A DNA stretch of 17,642 nt. Source: Ochromonadaceae sp. CCMP2298 (lineage: Eukaryota; Sar; Synurophyceae; Ochromonadales; Ochromonadaceae). Below, piece by piece: positions 15,501 to 17,642 of the stretch (the first letter of the stretch is position 1; each line of letters starts with the position of its first letter). The DNA lies in the NCBI GenBank assembly GCA_026770595.1, contig MU633571.1, positions 1,756-19,397 of the forward strand, in the 5' to 3' direction. The position numbers were made by a program, and so were the translations under genes. The notes beneath the pieces were generated by a model, which was not told the origin of the DNA, ran no database searches, and worked only from the letters and a program-made list of their open reading frames with translations.

Positions 15501-16548
15501 TGAGGCAGGTCTAGGTGCATGGACAAATGCGACAGGCGATGATCTAAATTGGACAAGAAGATCAGGAACAACTCCATCAAGTAGCACAGGACCAAGTTCT
15601 GCATCTGCTGGATCTTATTACATGTATGTAGAGTCTTCAAGCCCTAACTATCCAAGCAAAGTGACACGTTTTGAAAGCCCATGCTATGATCTTACAGGTC
15701 AAAGTACTGCTAGCTTCTCATTTAAGTATCATATGTATGGATCCAATATGGGAACTCTAGCACTTCAGGCAAGTACTGACGGGGCTTCATGGTCTACCAT
15801 CTGGTCTCAATCTGGAGATAAGGGAAATAGCTGGTTGTCTGCTTCTGTAAGCTTAGGTGCTTACCTAGGAGGTACAATGCAGCTTAGATATGTTGGTACT
15901 ACAGGATCAAGCTACAGAGGAGATATGGCGATTGACGATCTTTCTCTTACTGCTGGTGGAGGTGGAGGTACAACTAACGTAGCACTTACATTGACATTTG
16001 ATAACTACCCAGAGGAAACTAGCTGGCAAATATTGGACGGAAGTACAGTGGTTGCAAACGGAGGAACATACGGATCACAAGCGGATGGGTCTACACTAGT
16101 TGTAAACGTTCCATTGAGTGCTGGATGCTATGAATTTGTCATCAGCGATGTTTATGGTGACGGAATCTGCTGTTCATATGGCAATGGTTCGTATAGCCTT
16201 GTAGACGGAGGTACTACATTAGCTTCTGGAGGATCGTTTGGATCGAGTGAATCAACTGCCTTTTGTGTGGGTGGAGCTACAAGCTCTATGGGTTACTCAA
16301 TTACATCTTCAATTGGTCAACCTACTCGAGTAGAAATGTATCCAAATCCAGCTGTAAGAACATTGAATCTTTCATCTACAAGAGAAGAGTCAACTTTCAG
16401 AATTACGAACATGATGGGACAAATTGTTTCAGCAGGTCAAGTAGTGAATGGAAAAGTAGACTTGGATAATATTGAATCAGGTATGTACATGATACAATTA
16501 CTTGATAAAGGAGGTAAATCACTGACGAAAAAGTTCGTGAAACAATAA
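12523..16548 (+). CDS. Secreted S8 subtilisin-like serine protease with T9SS type A sorting domain (1341 aa)
   Basis: Residues 1-24 are a signal peptide ending TTFA-Q. A short propeptide-like region (about 25-120, with PIYYTIYNVNAAKS) precedes the S8 domain. The catalytic set is intact: D132 (VWDGG), H167 (FHAQHVTGTI), oxyanion N260 (VVAAGNDG) and S355 (ITGTSMASPNVTG). About 430-550 is a beta-sandwich resembling the P-like domain that follows S8 domains. Three fibronectin III-like modules follow, at about 553-645, 795-888 and 889-980. The first is separated from the others by a GEVED domain (646-795, SAWIDYNQDGDF and YGEVEDYTI). A MAM-like domain spans about 985-1145. A Cys-containing module with DVYGDGICCSYGNGSY lies at about 1150-1260. 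The C-terminus (1278-1341, YPNPAVRTLNLSS ... KKFVKQ) is a canonical T9SS type A signal. The protein should be exported by Sec, secreted by T9SS, and the sorting domain removed. Targets are unknown, with polysaccharide- or protein-rich particles plausible. The gene stands alone and ends in a strong terminator. Confidence 0.95.
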   Translation: MRRNPWQMGAMLLAFVLLTTTTFAQTIAERQKISNSYNLSKLNQLQSSFQIQADSRKQQAIQLASENGWELVKPNNDGSFDELVAVSTDGQPIYYTIYNVNAAKSTRANHLNIGGSLGLSLDGQNMTAHVWDGGATRVTHQEFDGAGGNNRVTINDGVTTINGNSFHAQHVTGTIVASGFQAAAKGMAPQAKALTHDWNNDLAEATAEAASGMLISNHSYGYRADLVPDWYFGAYLDESRDWDNLLYNSPYYLMVVAAGNDGSDNSSNGAPLNGNSSYDKLTGHSTSKNNMVVANGQDANVNNDGSFNSVSIAGSSSEGPTDDFRIKPDITGNGTNVYSTYDNADNAYNSITGTSMASPNVTGTLLLLQQHYNNVNSSYMRSATLKGLALHTADDAGTSGPDVIFGWGLLNAKRAAQAISDNGNGALISELTLSPGQTYTTTVNSDGTNPLMASISWTDPAGTANTGTTNQTTPVLVNDLDIRVSNGTTYSPYRLTSITSNSKGDNNVDPYERVDVTGAAGSYTITVTHKGSLSGGSQNFSLVVTGVAGTPPVCNATVPTGLNASGVGSSTATLGWGAVTGATYDVRYRQTGTSTWTTSAVSGTSTALSGLAGSTQYEAQVRSKCSGGSNSAYSSSVSFTTTAVQLNYCASNGNSVADEYISRVQVGTINNATGASSGGYGNHTSISTNATKGASVNITVTPTWTGTTYSEGYSAWIDYNQDGDFADAGEQVWTQAVTQATPVSGSFTIPASAAVGATRMRVTMAYNAVPSSCGSFNYGEVEDYTINISAGTADTQAPSTPSSLSASSITHNSFSVSWSASTDNVGVTGYNVFLNGVSQGTTTNTSYAFAGLAETTTYSVAVSAYDAASNTSTQGSTSVTTSAAPDTQAPSVPTGLASSAVTETTLTLNWNASTDNFAVTGYDVYQGASSLGTVTTTSANVTGLTANTAYSFTVRAKDAAGNVSAASAAVNVTTAGGTTGCTGAVSLPYAESFEAGLGAWTNATGDDLNWTRRSGTTPSSSTGPSSASAGSYYMYVESSSPNYPSKVTRFESPCYDLTGQSTASFSFKYHMYGSNMGTLALQASTDGASWSTIWSQSGDKGNSWLSASVSLGAYLGGTMQLRYVGTTGSSYRGDMAIDDLSLTAGGGGGTTNVALTLTFDNYPEETSWQILDGSTVVANGGTYGSQADGSTLVVNVPLSAGCYEFVISDVYGDGICCSYGNGSYSLVDGGTTLASGGSFGSSESTAFCVGGATSSMGYSITSSIGQPTRVEMYPNPAVRTLNLSSTREESTFRITNMMGQIVSAGQVVNGKVDLDNIESGMYMIQLLDKGGKSLTKKFVKQ

Positions 16549-16570
16549 CTATTAACCTAGCCTAATAAAG

Positions 16571-16606
16571 ACCCTATCTGCTCTGCGGATAGGGTTTTCT
16601 TGTTTT
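16571..16606 (+). terminator. Intrinsic terminator after the S8 protease gene
   Basis: ACCCTATC (16571-16578) pairs with GATAGGGT (16588-16595). The stem can be extended inward by a T-G and a G-C pair around a CTCTG loop. It is followed by TTTCTTGTTTTT. It lies 22 bases after the stop codon. Confidence 0.88.
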
Positions 16607-16958
16607 TAGAATAGCCTATATGTTAAATCGTTTAGGTGGGTGATACGTGAGTAGAATTATGGATAGCGATACTGCCAACAGATAACCTCTCCTTGCAAGC
16701 TGAGGTTGGATGAGTTTGAAAGTAATTCTACTTTAATTCTTAGTTCATTAGAAGCCTCATCGATATTTTGCGAAAAAGTAAAATGGGCGAAATAGAAAGT
16801 AATAATTGAAAAAAGAAGGCTTTTGAAACTCATTTAGAATTGATTTTCACCAAAATAGGTGAGTTGTTAGGCAACTGCTACAAACCATGGTTGTTTTGTT
16901 TCTATGGACTTTTATTCGAAATAGTGTCTCTTTAATTGAAATTGCTGACTTTAGTGAT
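16607..16958 (+). other. Non-coding gap with nested inverted repeat
   Basis: This ~350-bp stretch has no credible gene on either strand. At 16650-16659 AGTAGAATTA is exactly complementary to TAATTCTACT at 16723-16732, and a G-T wobble pair at each end extends this to a 12-bp stem. Inside it, AACCTC (16684-16689) pairs with GAGGTT (16702-16707). The result is an ~85-base nested structure. A further small inverted repeat (ATGAGTTT/AAACTCAT) links the region around 16711 with that around 16835. No known riboswitch or RNA family is recognised. Confidence 0.45.
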
Positions 16959-17642
16959 ATGAAATTTCTACTTCACTTTCTGTTTTGTGGTTGTATATTT
17001 TTTAGTTGCTCTGATAAGACAACACTAACCGCCGATGAAACTCCAGATTCAACTCCCTATGTAATCATGGTATCCATAGATGGTTTCAGGTATGATTATG
17101 CCGAAAAATTTGATGCCGCTAATATTTTAGATATGAAGCGTACTGGTTCGTGGGCAAAATCCATGATTCCATCTTTTCCATCTAAGACATTCTCCAATCA
17201 TTACAGTTTAGTCACGGGGATGTATCCAGGCACTCATGGAATAGTTTCGAATAAATTTTATAGTAAATCGAGAGACGAGTATTATTCCATTGGGGAACCT
17301 AGTGTATTGGATGGCTCATGGTATGGAGGAACACCACTTTGGGTATTGGCAGAGCAAAATGAAATGAAGGCAGCTTCCTTTTTTTGGGTGGGATCAGAAG
17401 CTGAAATAAAGGGAATAAGACCCTCTTATTATTTCAAATACGATGGGCGTATTTCTAATTCAAAGCGTGTGGAAAAAATCACTGATTGGTTGACTTTGCC
17501 TAAAAAGAAAAGACCTCAATTTATTACACTTTACTTCTCTACTGTTGACTCGAAAGGGCATCAATTTGGTCCTGATGCTGAGGAGACAAAAAAAGCAGTA
17601 CTTTCTATTGATCAACAAATTGGCGATTTAAGAAGGCGAATT
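16959..17642 (+). CDS. Type I phosphodiesterase/nucleotide pyrophosphatase (ENPP-like) lipoprotein, cut by the right edge
   Basis: 228 codons are visible with no stop before the window ends. The N-terminus MKFLLHFLFCGCIFFSC is a lipoprotein signal with Cys17 as the lipidation site. An in-frame ATG at 16887 is rejected because it would bury this signal. The alkaline-phosphatase-superfamily fold is shown by VIMVSIDGFRYDY (metal ligand D41), PSFPSKTFSNHYSLVTGMYP (nucleophile T77) and YFSTVDSKGHQFGP (metal ligands D197 and H201). ENPP-type enzymes hydrolyse phosphodiester or pyrophosphate bonds of nucleotides and related molecules using two Zn ions. As a lipoprotein it would act in the periplasm or on the surface, for example in phosphate or nucleotide scavenging (inference). 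The remaining metal ligands lie beyond the edge. Family usual length is about 400 residues or more, so roughly half is present. Confidence 0.92.
   Translation, partial: MKFLLHFLFCGCIFFSCSDKTTLTADETPDSTPYVIMVSIDGFRYDYAEKFDAANILDMKRTGSWAKSMIPSFPSKTFSNHYSLVTGMYPGTHGIVSNKFYSKSRDEYYSIGEPSVLDGSWYGGTPLWVLAEQNEMKAASFFWVGSEAEIKGIRPSYYFKYDGRISNSKRVEKITDWLTLPKKKRPQFITLYFSTVDSKGHQFGPDAEETKKAVLSIDQQIGDLRRRI

Noticed and set aside
16887-16958. Upstream in-frame ATG (16887) as start of the phosphodiesterase
   Set aside because: It would add 24 residues ahead of a complete lipoprotein signal peptide and move the lipobox Cys to position 41.

Overview
The window looks like chromosomal DNA from a marine-type member of the Bacteroidota, most likely order Cytophagales (inference). 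The evidence is two large secreted proteins built for the type IX secretion system (T9SS), SPI/SPII signal peptides, FG-GAP, cadherin-like, GEVED, MAM and fibronectin III modules, near-absence of Shine-Dalgarno sites, and a small protein with a Bacteroidota-style 'PID' C-terminal sorting tail. No tRNA, rRNA, CRISPR array, insertion sequence or phage gene was found.

Layout. Positions 1-1647 hold the 3' part of a TPR/GT41 (O-GlcNAc-transferase-like) gene. It enters from the left edge and is interrupted by an apparent frameshift near 145. Its last codons lie in the first unit of a 134-bp tandem repeat (1606-2047), each unit carrying a perfect or near-perfect short hairpin. After a ~285-bp leader region comes the dominant gene (2332-11181), a 2949-residue surface protein. 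It has an unusual basic N-terminal extension ahead of its signal peptide, six FG-GAP/VCBS repeats, three 122-residue repeats, twelve ~98-residue cadherin-like repeats, and a divergent T9SS-type C-terminus. Thirteen bases downstream, before the shared terminator, is a 57-codon gene for a small membrane-anchored PID-type protein, probably in the same transcript.

From 11427 to 12522 there is a small tandem CDGSH iron-sulfur protein (+) and a convergent Cys-rich lipoprotein (-), whose stop codons are 5 bp apart, followed by an AT-rich divergent promoter region. At 12523-16548 lies a 1341-residue S8 subtilisin-like protease with an intact catalytic residue set and a canonical T9SS type A sorting domain, closed by a good intrinsic terminator. 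A 350-bp gap containing a nested inverted repeat leads to a lipoprotein of the type I phosphodiesterase/nucleotide pyrophosphatase family, cut by the right edge.

How it fits together (inference): most of the window is devoted to exported proteins. These are a giant Ca-binding adhesin-like protein with a small membrane partner, a secreted protease, and two lipoproteins. The least familiar assembly is the giant protein with its pre-signal extension plus the adjacent PID-tailed microprotein. The two may form a secretion or anchoring unit.
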